A DNA stretch of 64,000 nt from Phlebotomus papatasi. Lineage: Eukaryota; Arthropoda; Insecta; Diptera; Psychodidae. The DNA is taken from the NCBI RefSeq assembly GCF_024763615.1, contig NC_077223.1, positions 73,904,627-73,968,626 on the forward strand. The letters run 5' to 3'. Shown here in pieces: positions 22,735 through 34,210 of this stretch. Positions within the stretch are counted from its first letter, which is position 1. Each line of letters begins with the position of its first letter. The notes under the pieces were generated by a model. The model did no database searches. It had not been told where the DNA came from and saw nothing but the letters and a program-made list of their open reading frames with translations. Both the position numbers and the translations under genes were made by a program.

Positions 22735-24005
22735 AGGGGGGTAGAAAATGGAAATTTTGGGGAATGAAAGAATCGAGCGATAATAGATATTATGCTGGGA
22801 GTTCGAGTAACTAATATGAGCATATGGACTGGATTTCTTTGTAAAGAGCTTTCTCCCACGCAAAAGAAAAATGCCAACTTATTTTGATTCTTGTCGCATG
22901 TACAATAGTGTAAAAGCTAAATAGTATTAATCGATGAGAGTCACATAGTAGGGCATAATGCTATTGATCTAAAAACATATGTTTACAATTTCTCCAAACA
23001 AACACAATCCATTCAGTATCTACTCTCTTCTGGATGGACAATAAAAATTCCCCTTGATTGTTAATCGCCGAAAAAAAAACCTGAGAAGAAGTTTTTCTAT
23101 GCAATTGAATCTCGTAGAAATTTGCAATAAGGAACAAAGTTTTGTATGTGGTGAGATTTTGAGATTACACAATTATTCCCATTGAAGGCACTCGAAATGT
23201 TCCATATACTCTCACAGTTAACATGAAAGGAATTGTACTTGGGAATTTAACTTTTCTTAACTGAATTTCTCTCTCTGATTATTCAATAACACTTTTCTTT
23301 GGCTTCACAAATTGTTTCAATAAAATTAATTGAACCTTTATGTGTGGCATTTTTTTTTAATTGGAGTCTCAATTTATAAAAAATTCACCACATTTCAATA
23401 AATTCTCAATAAATTTAACAAATACGTATGCATTTATTTACAACTTATTCTCTAATTATTTATTAAACCAAATATTAAAGATTAATCTCACTCAGTGAGT
23501 GTGCGCTCTTGCGAGTCTCTAATTTACTTGATTTATTTTCACACACTTTGTGATTGTTGTTTGATTTATCATCTCAGACGTGGAGAAATTAAAATCGCTA
23601 ATTTATTGAGATCCTTCAGGGCATCAAATAATATACCAAATATGCCTCTGTTGTGTGAGAGTTCTTTCTTATTTCTGCATGAATTCAAAATTGCACCAAA
23701 CGCCCATCCAGATGAATGACCACTCTGAGATAAATATATTTTTCTGTTTAATGCTGACACAAGGTGTGATGAGCCTCAGAATTTATGTATAATGCCTAAA
23801 GGACATAAGAATTCCTTTTTGACGTTTCACAAGAAAGTTCTTTATGCAAAGAAACGGTTCTTATTTTCTTAAACTTTGGCAAATGAAATTTACAATTTTA
23901 AGTTACTGAGCCAGAAAATTTTGTAAACTTTTAATATTATTCTTCACTTTTTTTTTAAATAATTATATTCCATTTAATATACTTCTTTAGAATATACTTA
24001 AGGTA
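22735..24005. other. Non-coding, nothing recognised
   Basis: AT-rich. Frames at 23495-23719 (plus) and 23569-23760 (minus) overlap antisense and are not supported. Confidence 0.35.
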
Positions 24006-24861
24006 AATTAAGCTAATTCAAAACCTGCTCCAAATGGAAATTTTTCGCCACTCCAAATGGAAACGTCATTGTTTTCATAATAAATACATTACTATATTAT
24101 TATATTTATATATTTTCCATACCACAGTTTCATTCTTTAGTTAATTTTGCTCCAAATAAAGCGAAAATCCATTCATATTCACAAATTTTAATTTGTTATT
24201 TTTTCAGAAAAATGAAAAGTGTACCTTTTCACCATCGATTTTTTCATCGATCGACCATGTTATCCAATGAAAAATACAATAATCTGACTGTTATTTATTC
24301 GTTTTGTTTAACATTTATGTCATATTTCTGGCTAATTTTAGTTAAATTAAGTGTTAATCTTTATTATTAACGATACGTGAAGTTTTCAAATGAAATAATT
24401 ACTTATTCCGTGAATAAAAAGGGTTTTTCTGAAGTGTCTGCAAATACATATATTGGAAACACCGGAAATATTATTTTATGGAGAGATTTTCTTATTGTAT
24501 TAGATGGGAAAGGAGAAAAGACCAGGAATAAGTACAAATCCTACACTCAAGAGCAACTCAACAAGGTTTTGGAATTGGAAGCCTTTCGTCGCGGTTTCAA
24601 TTACACTGTTTGTCTCCAATTAGAAAATTTCCCGTTTCCCCATTTGGATTTATTTGTTTCCAATAGAAGCATTTTGCACTCGTGTATTTTTCTTATAATT
24701 AAGAAGTTTTCAAATTATATTTAAAGAATTTTCACTAAACATCAGCATTCTAGAAGAGTCAAAGAGCAAATTATGTAATTCTCTTCAGAAAAAAATGAAT
24801 TTAAGGTTTGAATCTTCTATCAAAATTAAAGCGTCTGGGAATGGTTTTGAATTAGCACATT
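24006..24861 (+). mobile_element. Decayed pogo/Tigger-like element (TIR AGCTAATTCAAAACC)
   Basis: TAAATTAAGCTAATTCAAAACC-like sequence at the left and its inverse (GGTTTTGAATTAGC...ATTTA, to about 24861) at the right enclose about 856 bp, with TA at both outer borders. Subterminal CTCCAAATGGAAA words recur at both ends. A transposase fragment lies inside (next entry). Confidence 0.5.
24490..24640 (+). pseudogene. Relic of a pogo-type transposase, psq-like helix-turn-helix start
   Basis: The frame contains KTRNKYKSYTQEQLNKVLEL followed by EAFRRGFNYT. Pogo/Tigger and related transposases begin their DNA-binding region with a pipsqueak-type HTH of the form K-Y-x-x-Y-(S/T)-x-E-x-L-x-x-A-L. The match covers the first helix; after that similarity fades. 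No DDE catalytic domain is visible downstream, and the element is only about 0.86 kb, so most of the transposase is lost. Context inside a TIR element supports the call. A chance match remains possible. Confidence 0.4.
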
Positions 24862-27683
24862 TACTTCGTTCAGTTTATTTTTCGAACCTGAAAATATACA
24901 TAATCCCCAGGACCCCCTGAGATTCCTCTTATTGAAAAATAAACCACGCTCTTTATAATACTTGTTATAAAATTATAATCTTTTTTTTATGCAACGCAGA
25001 TAAAAATGACAATGTACAAGTAAGCAGTAAAACAAATAATTTTGACCAGTACTTTAAGGCTTTAAGACCAGTAAAATCATCATATAAATTTTAACAGAAG
25101 AAAATAAACTTTTTTTGTTTTGTATAGAAACATTTTAGATGTTTTTAATTTAGACGCATTTATGTAATAATTATGTTTTTTTTTAAATAAATTTTGATAC
25201 TTTACTGACCATGTTTAAATTTTAATTGCTCATTTAGTTTCGTCAATAATACTTGAAATATTTCGAAATTAAACCACTTAAAATAAAAAAAATTAACTAA
25301 TTAATTAAAGAATTCTAAAACAGCAGCAATAGAAATGTTACTACATTTTACAATAAATACAGGAAATGAGTTAAGAGAGTAAAATAAGATCCTTACTTAA
25401 AAATTTACATAACTTTGAAAGTAACGAAAAATTATGTGTGAACTTTTGCTTAGGAAAACACGGTAATGCTATCAAAATTATTCATATTATTATTGAGTAT
25501 AGGTAAATTATGCAATACCATTTGAAAACAAATGTACGAAAGCAAAATCCCAATATACCCAACATTGTGTTAGAAGTGCAAATTTGTTATTACAACAAAT
25601 ATCTTTCAAAGTATATATTTGAATTCATTAAATTAACATATGTTTATTGAAAATTTGTGATCAAACGTATTATAAATTCAAGAGATATCACGTTAAATTG
25701 TAATTGTGGTATCTAGTTGAACGACATGAAAATAAAATGAGTGTTTGCATACGAAGACAGAGTTAGAATCGTGTTTTGCCTTTTCCCATGTTGGCGGCAA
25801 TTTGAAGAGTATATTTCTCACATTTGACTGTGAGAGAAAACAAGATGATTTTTATTAATATTTAAAATTTGTTGAATTAGCCGGAAACGACAAAATTTTA
25901 TGGCAGAGAAAATTTTCAAGTAAAATCTTAGGGAGTGCAGATTCTTTTGGTTAATAAAGCATCTCCGGGAAATTATGGCTATCGATCAATATAAATCTGT
26001 TTATGCATCATGTGTTTATTCGGTTGTAGGTCTCGCACGGAGCCAAATGATGCATTGGTATCGTTTTGATAATCACGACTTCGGTGGACTTTTAATTAAA
26101 CCTACTGTATCATGAGTTGGGTGAAAGAGTGAAAGAGAGATAAATGGTCCGATGGAATCACCATAAAGACCACACCATATGTTCAGAAAAGTCGCGAACC
26201 AAAGATTGTCCCTGGTAGATTATTTAATGATAATGTTGCAGAACGATGTGGTCAATCTTTTATGTAGTGGCATTATTATTTTTCTTTTTGGTATGTTGTA
26301 CACACAATTTCGGTGATTCTGATTGAATTTGCTGCTGGCCACTGTGCAATATCCCAGCATATAAGATGATTGCAAATCTCCCAAAGAGACTTCGTGCAAT
26401 GGCAAATTCAACTCAGGAAGTTATTGAAAATTCAAACTCTGCGCACCACAGAGTAGCAAAACGATGACTCCTTCGAATGTCTTGAGAAGAGCACGATTAT
26501 CTTGTTCTAGGCACTTTCACCTTAGTGCATACTCACTTAGGGCTCTCAACTGCATATTGGCATATCCATTGTCGTAAGCAAAGCAGCATAAATTGTATCG
26601 AACTCATTTCTCTCAGCACCAACCTTTCCAGGTCTTTAGGTTAAGAATTAATATTATGCACTTTTCTTCTCACTAAAAATCTCTTTTCCCATTCCATATT
26701 GTACATAAACAGACATTTTTAAAATAGTCAACATAAAACATATAGATGAATATACAGTCACTTGAAGTCTTTTTATAGCTCAAAGCCAAAGAGGGAGAAA
26801 TATAAGTAATCCCTTGATTTTATGATCTCTACATTAATATGTCCCCACCCCCAGGAAATCGTATTTTTGCATAACTATCTCAATCGGAAATTGTGAGAAA
26901 AATTATGTCACGGTTTTTATTCATTATCTTGCCGTAAGGGATTAAACAGACTCAACAATTAAATATAGTAACTTGGAGTTCACAGAAACTCTTCGCCATA
27001 TTATTTTATTTGTTTTAAATTCTTCAATCTGTATCAATTCAATTTTCGGCAACCCTTGTGTGTCACGTTTCGAATATAGCATTTGTTATTGATTTTATTT
27101 ACGAATAACTTTTAGAAATATTTGTTGCATACATTTCGTCAATGCAATTTATAAGAATAAAAATTTATAATAATATTGATGATAAAAATTTGAGATTAGT
27201 TAGCAAAAGAGTGTTGGATTTCAGACAATCTCATTTTCGAATTTCTCCATAATTCGGATGAAAAATTTAAGTTATTGAAATTTTTAAGTTACTGATTCTT
27301 GTGATGTTTTTAATGAATTAATTAGAGAATGGATCAAGAGACATTCCGGTCAAAATTACCTTTTTACTAAATTTATAATATTTTTCAGATATCTTTATAA
27401 TATTTGAAATAATTCATAATTTCTTGAGATTCATTAAGCATGTAAATATAGGATGCAGGCGGGCTGATTTAAAAGGTCAACAGAGTTATATATTTTTTGC
27501 TGCCTAAATAGATAGATAAACTATTTAAAAACGTACCAACAAAATTTCAGAAGCCGATTTGAAGTAATTTCCGAAAATACAGACACGAACGCAAAGGAGC
27601 ACCGGGCAAAATTTAAAGGCGTTCGGACGAATATCCAAAACTTTCAAGCGCGTTTTCTCCACTTCTCATTTTCAAAAAAAAAA
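24862..27683. other. Non-coding, nothing recognised
   Basis: About 2.8 kb of AT-rich sequence without convincing frames, terminal repeats or RNA genes. The block 25980-26560 is less AT-rich, but I see nothing specific in it. Confidence 0.35.
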
Positions 27684-27692
27684 ATAATAAAA

Positions 27693-27723
<31 letters not shown>

Positions 27724-27724
27724 A
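27684..27724 (+). repeat. (AAAT)n microsatellite
   Basis: An A-run leads into about eight AAAT units. Confidence 0.9.
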
Positions 27725-28254
27725 CACGTTATGCTAAAAAACCATGAAGCTTAGACGTTTCCTTCTCCTGCATTAAAAATCTCCAAAAACCGCTAAATTT
27801 TGATCTTTTAATTCAAACTCCTCTCTTAATAACAAGACAAAAATAATTTTGAAATAATATACAGTAGGAATCATAAGTTTGTTACGATGTTCATTACTAA
27901 TATAAGACTATTCAAAAACTATGTTAAATATTTATAAAAATTAAGTTTTTTTTCCATTACTTTCTATGGTTATTGCGGTTATTGCTCTTTCTAATCATAG
28001 ATTTGGAAAAAAATAATTTCAATTTTTCGTTACTAATAAAAATAATATAAAAAAGTAGTGCAACATTTCATCGATCAAAAGTTTGTTACGATGTACAAAT
28101 CAATCAAGATACCGACCGGGTCATGAAACGCATCCAAATCGAAATGATTGGACTTTGTATATTATCATCTTCTCACAGGTTTATGAATGTTTTGAAAGAT
28201 TCTTTTGATAAAGTAATTTTAATTTACGTACTTCTCGTAAATTGAACTTCCTGG

Positions 28255-29330
28255 AGAGGCAGGATATCATAAAGAGATTCTGTAATGTAGAAGATGTAGA
28301 ATGTATAATAAAAATTGCCGAGTTCACCGAGTTTAAGGTCTAGGGAGAAGAAGAAAGAGTTGAGCTAAACGAGCTTCTGGTAGACCCAAGTCCACAACAT
28401 AAAGACTGGATAAATACGTACTATCAATCTCTGATATAGACCCGGTGATAACAGCCCTAAAGATCCAGGGTGAGCTATGTTCGGAAGGCAAACAGGCCCC
28501 TTCTATTTGCAAACTTCGACGAAAACTGCATGAAGCAAGGAAAAATACGAGAATTGACAAGAGAAATTCCCTACTCAATAATATCAATATACAGAAGAGG
28601 GCTCAATTCTATTTGGATTCCGTTTTCAAAAGCCCAGAATTCTGGGAAAAGTCATCTGAATGGATGAATCGATGATTCGAATAAATTATTCACATGATCG
28701 AGTATACATGTAACGTCGACAGGAGGAAAAGTTATCCTATAAATCAGAGGCGTGCAGGAACCGTTGAAACCGAATAAACGTCAAATGAAGCATGTACGTC
28801 AATGATCAAGACGCTACCAGAACAAACTTATTTTAACGTTTATTCGGTTTCAACGGTTCTTGCACACCTCTGCTATAAATGTACAAAACCGACTATTAAA
28901 GGGTTAAAGCAGGATATCATGGTATAGCTATTTGACGGCTAAGCTAGGTGCTCTTGAATGGGATGGTCAATGCTGCTGTGTGCTTATGCGAGATGTGATA
29001 ATATTTACTATAAGGAAATCGTTTAAGTGGTGCCGATTTTATCCTACAGCAAGACCACCGATTCACAAGGCCAAAATCATCACAAAATATCTTCAGAATG
29101 AAGACACTATAAGTGGCCACGCCAAAGTTCAGACCACTCATCAATCCAAAATCTTTGGGTTTTGTTCAAAATCAAAATCTCCGCTCAGAAACTTCATTGT
29201 TTGAAGGATTTAAAGAAGACAATTCTTGAGATCTGATCTTTTTTCACACAAAACGAGCATAGGAAGCTTTGTCTCTGCATGTCTGATCGAATTGCTTTAT
29301 CTCGCAAGAACGGTAGACATACTAAAAATA
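28255..29330 (+). pseudogene. Tc1-like transposase, multiply broken
   Basis: Recognisable pieces appear in different frames on the plus strand. QDIIKRFCNV (about 28262) resembles the N-terminal HTH start. MRDVIIFTIRKSFK is at about 28987. FILQQD followed, after a frame change, by PIHKAKIITKYLQ (about 29038-29095) is the second-Asp block of the DDE/D domain. WPRQSSD...NLW.LFK (about 29114-29170) is the third acidic block region. MSDRIALSRKNGRHTK (about 29279-29326) is the C-terminal tail just before the right ITR. Stops and frameshifts separate them, and the hAT MITE at 28745 splits the middle. A typical Tc1 transposase is about 340 residues. The copy is inactive. Confidence 0.75.
28745..28872. 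mobile_element. hAT-type palindromic MITE, copy 2 (128 bp), 8-bp TSD CTATAAAT
   Basis: The termini CAGAGGCGTGCAGG and GCACACCTCTG, and the interior, match copy 1 (5941-6070) in reverse orientation. Exact 8-bp repeats CTATAAAT flank it (28737-28744 and 28873-28880), again of form nTnnnnAn. It is inserted in the Tc1-like transposase relic, so it is younger than that element. Confidence 0.9.
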
Positions 29331-29754
29331 TTATTGTAGACCATAACAAACTTGTGATCAATGAAATATTGCATTATTTTTTATATTAATTTTATTAGTA
29401 ACGAAGAATTAAAATAATTTTTTTAAAACCTATGATTAGAAAGATTAATGAATCATAGAAATGGAAACAAAAAATGAATTTTTAAAAATATTGAAAATAG
29501 TCTTAAAGCCTCTTTCCGCTTAGCACCGCAGCAAACTTATGATTTCTATACTATTTTCTGTATTTTGTGTTAAAATATTTTTAATATTTATGAAAAAATG
29601 AAAATAAAATACTAAAAGGATAAAATAACTTTAGATAATCAAAGAAATCTTTTCTGTTTATCGGTCACCGGCCACTGTGGTTTACTATGAAATAACCTTA
29701 TCCAATGCGAATCAATTTGTTTAAATACCTCACGGAAACTTTTTATACCATGGG

Positions 29755-29978
29755 AACTCAATGGGTCAAGTGGTAGAGCACTCGCTCTATGATGCAAGTG
29801 TCTCGGGTTCGAATCCGCTTTAGGTCACCAAGAATTTTTGCACTTGATTTCACGAGGCATGGGACTGACAACCTCATACCATATAAGTAAAAAATAATAA
29901 TGCATGTCTAGAAATCCCCTTGTGGGAAGGCCTAGTTCCTTTATGGAATGTCGTGCCAGCATTATTATATATTATTAC
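29755..29978 (+). mobile_element. tRNA-derived SINE
   Basis: The head has tRNA-like pol III promoter boxes: TGGGTCAAGTGGTAGAGC (A box region, about 29762) and GGTTCGAATCC (B box, 29806-29816), separated by a 7-bp arm with an anticodon-like loop. The acceptor stem does not close, so it is not a functional tRNA. A body containing CCCTTGTGGGAAGGCCTAGT (about 29917) and a tail of ATT units (to about 29978) complete a SINE layout. It depends on LINE machinery in trans. The tail runs straight into the TIR element at 29981. Confidence 0.7.
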
Positions 29979-29980
29979 TA

Positions 29981-30708
29981 CACAGTAAAAAATTGTGTGA
30001 GAAATAAAGTTGTGTATGGGAAAAGTTGTGTAAATTCACAAGCACTATGGTTGTAAATTGTAAAATTACTATCATATTCGTAGTACGATACTAACATAAT
30101 GCTAGTAAAATTATGTATTGTGTAAGGAAATTTGTGTATTGGAAAATTTGTGTGAGAACTGTCAAAATTTCATTGTTCACTATTGCAATTTTTTTTTTAA
30201 GATTTTAGTCATTTTTCGCATTTCTAACTGTCTAATTGTCTTCTAGAATCATTCATTGGATTCTTAAAATATGCCTCAGTCGTAAAAAATGAGGAATAAT
30301 TATGTAATAACAGAAAACAGAGGATGCATCATGTAAATTAGAAAAATTGACGATGCAACTCTTGGCCATTTGCTTAAGAGAAATAAGCTAGTTCGTGGCG
30401 CAGCCGGAAAACGCGAGACCATCAACGCAAAGGTTATGGGTTCAAGTCTCAGATCCCTCTCTTCATATTTTTCTTTTTTTGTTCCTTTTTTCTCTTTTTT
30501 TCTTAGTTTAATACAAAGACTTTTCACAGATAATACACATAAACCGAACAAAATTGCTCTACAATCAAAATTATAGACAGGAAGCCATTTTACAATATTG
30601 ACAATACACAACTTTGCCAATACACAACTTTGCCAATACACAAACTTCACAACCATAGCGCTCGTGCAAAAATTACCAACGATAGTGGTTGTAAATTTTT
30701 TTACTGTG
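29981..30708. mobile_element. TIR element with CACAGTAAAAAA termini, 728 bp
   Basis: The left end CACAGTAAAAAATTG and inverted right end AATTTTTTTACTGTG lie between TA dinucleotides (29979-29980 and 30709-30710). Words such as GTTGTGTATTGG and its inverse CCAATACACAAC, and ACTATGGTTGTAAATT and its inverse, iterate near both ends. No transposase. A tRNA-like segment lies inside. The right end is only 73 bp from the splice donor of the exon at 30782-31249. Confidence 0.7.
30394..30455 (+). repeat. tRNA-like segment (degenerate pol III promoter)
   Basis: TGGCGCAGCCGG (A-box-like, 30396-30407) and GGGTTCAAGTCTC (B-box-like, 30438-30450) are spaced as in a tRNA and followed by T runs. Stems are imperfect. 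It is probably a tRNA pseudogene or SINE head carried in the TIR element. Confidence 0.5.
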
Positions 30709-30781
30709 TATTTACCTATTTGTGCAATGTTAATTTATTATACTTTAAGTTTAATTAAAAAAAATCTAAAAGGTTACTTAC

Positions 30782-31249
30782 CTCATTTACGGGATAGATG
30801 CTCTCAGCTGGGGCAAGCGAAGTATTTTGTGGGGATATTGCCAAGGTATCCTCTGTGGAAGCACTCTCATTCAGTGCTTCTTTAGTACTCTGAACATTTA
30901 CTCCATCTTCTGGGGTGGTTTCATAGTACCAAGAAGTTGTGGAAGGTGCCTGTGAGACAGCTTCATGGGTAGTGGGACAATTTTCTTCAGCAGCAGGAGT
31001 ACCAATGAGAGCTTCCTTGCAACGCCTCAAATATGATCGGACGCGTGATTTACTTCGACGCATTTCCCCACGTATAAATCCACCATCACTATTTTCCACT
31101 ACAATACTTATGTCATCCGATGCTACAGGGGATGGACCAGCACTTGTCTGGGAAACCTGAAGCGTGTGTGATTCTTTGGAAGATTTGCATCCCTCATGTT
31201 CAAAATCTCTGGGTATATTCTGTGCACCAGCAGAATTAGTTGGTGTAAT
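30782..31249 (-). CDS. Internal coding exon of an unrecognised host gene (156 codons)
   Basis: On the minus strand, TTATTGTTTCAG precedes base 31249 and the exon runs in phase 0 to a consensus donor, GAG/GTAAGTAA, at 30781. The length is 468 nt, exactly 156 codons. The product is rich in Ser, Thr, Glu and Pro and looks disordered, except for a strongly basic segment GEMRRSKSRVRSYLRRCKEA near residues 70-89 that could be an amphipathic or nuclear-localisation helix. An alternative acceptor (TTTTTTGCAG, exon from 31284) would add 35 bases. G+C content is higher than in the flanks, as expected for an exon. I do not recognise the family. It may be one gene with 1059-1268. Confidence 0.75.
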
Positions 31250-32329
31250 CTGAAACAATAACAATATCATGGGATATAGAAAATCTGCAAAAAAATTAAT
31301 TTTATACAAGATTTAATACAAAAATTGTGAGAAAGTTTCTGGGTAGAGAAGTAAACATGAGACGCGTGATGGCATGTTTTGAAATTAAATTAAGAAATTA
31401 GCACAAAAAAAATTGCTGATTCTTCTCTGGTAAATAAATCCGCTTCATGTTGTCTTGCAAAACGTTTATTTTGAGATTGTCGTTACTTTGCAAAATTGTA
31501 ATCACTCTACTGTAAGAGGCTGCAGAGTGTTGTCGGTTGTGCCGAAAGTGCCCACTTGCGAGATTAGAAATTTGGTTAATTGCAAAAGGAGGTTCCATAT
31601 GCTTTAAATGCGCGACAAGAATGAAACTAAGAGTATCAAGACAGCGGGGAAGAAATGGAACACATTCCGAACACGACAAAGAATTTCATTAGACCTCATA
31701 AAGCACGATTGGACTACTTATGGGGACTTGCCTTAAAGTCTCCATCTCAGTTCATAATTCACCTCAATCCATATAAAGTGAATTTGATTTTCATTCACAT
31801 GTTCGTCTCATACAATTACGCCCTATCCCACTTTCTTGGTGATCTCAACACGTGCAGTTTCACATTTTGACTCCTTCTATCATCTTACCCAGAAATCAAC
31901 ACAAAAACAACAGCAAAACTAGCCTAATTCTTGGCAAATTACCTGCCTCTTTTGTGCTCCAATCTGTGTCTCATGAGATTCTTCTTATAATTGAAATTTC
32001 TCTATGAAATCATTTTAAATTAAAATTCTTTCCTTGCATGTTAGCAGAAATTAGTGTAACATACAAACTCCCACGTCTTCTATAAAAACTGAAGAATAAC
32101 GCGTGGAAGAATTTTGGAATATAATCTGAACTGATAAATAAATTCAAGAAAAATGTACAAATAAAATTGAGAAATCTTTTATAGACTTTAGAAATTATTA
32201 TCTTATAATGCTCGAACACAGAAGAGACAGCATTATATGTTGATTGATTTTGAGATAAAATTATTACAATTTATTCAATTTTCAAAATGCAATACCTCAG
32301 CAATGTTTAACAGATTTTCAAGTAAGGTA
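31250..32329. other. Non-coding, probably intron upstream of the exon
   Basis: The region holds the acceptor tract next to 31249. Frames at 31398-31679 (minus) and 31655-31870 (plus) are not supported by splice sites or motifs. Confidence 0.35.
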
Positions 32330-32546
32330 AAGTGCCCTCGCTCGACCGGTCCCTCGTCTCGACCGGTAGATTTATTTATTCAATTTATTTATATTTGATG
32401 TAATATTTTGCGTATGATCTAACATTAATAGGTCAATCATTCCATGAATAATACGAACCAGTGCTAATTTCACAGAAATTGACAATGAAATTTTCAAAAA
32501 TTGACCCACTGGTCGAGTCGAGGAACGCGGTCGAATAAGGGCACTT
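32330..32546. mobile_element. TA-type MITE with AAGTGCCCTCGCTCGACC ends
   Basis: AAGTGCCC...CTCGACCGG on the left and CGGTCGAATAAGGGCACTT on the right are inverted partners, bordered by TA (32328-32329, 32547-32548). The CTCGACCGGT word is repeated twice at the left end. 217 bp, non-coding. Confidence 0.75.
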
Positions 32547-32819
32547 TACATTACAGCTCAATTTTTTGAGACTACTCAAGTATATATTTACAAAATATTA
32601 AGATAAGGGCTTATTGAGATGAGCTATTCTTCAAAATAGAACAAAAACTCATATTAAAAAAAATCGTAAAATTGCATTTTAAATAATAAATATCTTTAAA
32701 GAGAAAACCTGTTAAGTTATCTTTAAGTCAGTTATCTCTATACTCAAACCATCTAATCTATAACTCAGACTCTATTTTGATGATTAGTCATATACAAAAC
32801 AAGAAAAGTTGAAAATATA

Positions 32820-33775
32820 GGGGGAACTGGGGCAGTAGTAATCTGGGGTAGTTGTAAAATCACTGTGATTTTTTTCATTAATTTTAAGACTCCAGAGGAT
32901 AAAACCCATAAGCATTCATAGATACCATGGGGATGTATGTCCACAGATAAATTGGTCAATAAAATCCTAATATACTTTAAAAATAAAAATCATTTTCCTG
33001 AAAATGTTGATATTTCGATTATTTTGGTGATTTGGATTTCCACCTGGAAATTAAAAATTGTGTAAAATAATCGAAATGTAGCAATACCAGTTCTTTCCTA
33101 CATCTTTTAGGATTATATTAATGCATTTACTAGAGAAATTGAGATTCTCATTATTTCAAAAGAATTAATAATTGGTCAGAAAACAGCATTTGGGGTAGAT
33201 GTAATCAGGCAATTTCAATTTCACAAAATGAGTAGGTAAAAGAGCGGGAAATTGACCTTCATGCGAAATATCTATAATTCATAGATTACGAAAAAAATTG
33301 GTGGCGCTGTGTTCAATAAAAAGTCACATGATGTCAAAATATGGGGAAAATCCATTGAAAAATGTCTTTGATATGCATGCTTTTAGTTTTTTTGTTATTT
33401 TAATTATTCTTTGTAAAAAGTGTCGTGATTTTTTGAAAAATATACAGTCTTTATATATCTCTTAAGTAATTAAAATAATCGAAAGTGGTGCAAAGTTAAT
33501 TTCAAGGGTGGGAAAAAAGGTGTTTACTTCCTCCCTAGAAAGTGGTTACTTCTACCCCAGGTATTTTGTGAAAAGAGAAAAATGCACAGGGACACAAATT
33601 TTATTTTTATGGAAAACTCAATTGTTTTCCAGCATCCGCATTACCCTCGACGAATTGCCTATACCCAAGGGTAAAACATGAGCTAAGAAATATTTTCCAA
33701 AAAATCACGGTGTCCTTGGAAAATCACCTCAAATTCGCATGTATCGAAAATGATTACATGTGCCCCAGTCTCCCC
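32820..33775. mobile_element. TA-type TIR element, ACTGGGGC family, copy 2
   Basis: GGGGGGAACTGGGGCAGTAG on the left and TGCCCCAGTCTCCCC on the right lie between TA dinucleotides (32818-32819, 33776-33777). The 956-bp interior is non-coding. It is the best-preserved copy here; 10342-11044 and the end at 8570 are relatives. Both halves also carry GGGGTAG / CTACCCC words that pair internally. Confidence 0.8.
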
Positions 33776-33924
33776 TATATTCTTTAAATATATTATCGTA
33801 CAATGGTAGTGATTGACCGGAGCGTTACTTCACAATGGCTATAATTATAGAAAAGTCACAGGAGAAATTTCAAAAAACTGTTTCACGTGTAATAATTTTG
33901 TTGTTTGTTGTTGCTAGAAATATA

Positions 33925-34135
33925 CCGTAGATGCGGATGACTTTAAACTCCGGGGATGACTTTGCCACCCTTCTGTTCGTAAGCTGTTCTTTAATTTTAA
34001 CACTTAAAGATAGTCCTTACTATTGAGACATGGTAAATAGGATCGGTGAAGACCGTCCTTAAGTGCAAGGACCTTCACCTTCACCTTCGCAAGATGGAAA
34101 GTCATCTCCATCGGAGAGCAAAGTCACCGACTTCT
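33925..34135. repeat. Probable foldback element
   Basis: GGATGACTTTAAACTCCGG / GATGACTTTGCCAC (33936-33971) are mirrored by GGAAAGTCATCTCCATCGG / GCAAAGTCACCGAC (34096-34132). No clear target duplication. Confidence 0.45.
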
Positions 34136-34210
34136 ACAGGACCGGTTCAGTACTACTATTCATGAGATGACAGTTGCTGTATCAGAAGAACTTCGGTCCG
34201 ATATAATGTA

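Larger units (their letters stand above)
27862..29560 (+). mobile_element. Tc1-like DNA transposon with about 230-bp inverted terminal repeats
   Basis: The element starts CAGTAGGAATCATAAGTTTG after TA (27860-27861) and ends ...TTTTCTG before TA (29561-29562). The left ITR (27862 to about 28095) and right ITR (about 29340-29560) are inverted copies of one another with scattered changes (for example TTTCTAATCATAG, TCGTTACTAATAAAA, AAGTTTGTTA). Total length is about 1.7 kb. Size, TA target, CAG terminus and long ITRs fit the Tc1 group with long repeats. It holds a broken transposase and a hAT MITE. Confidence 0.8.
1269..30781 (-). other. Inferred long intron (or intergenic span) between two minus-strand exons
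   Basis: The exons at 30782-31249 (upstream on the minus strand) and 1059-1268 (downstream) are both phase 0 at the facing borders, so they can be joined directly. The 29.5 kb between them holds no other convincing exon and is filled with mobile elements listed separately. That they belong to one gene is inference only; a small exon in the gap could have been missed. Confidence 0.35.

Noticed and set aside
27684..27724. A regulatory role for the (AAAT)n tract
   Set aside because: An ordinary microsatellite.
29762..29831. A functional tRNA gene at the SINE head
   Set aside because: The acceptor stem does not pair and the anticodon loop is too long; the following SINE body explains it better.
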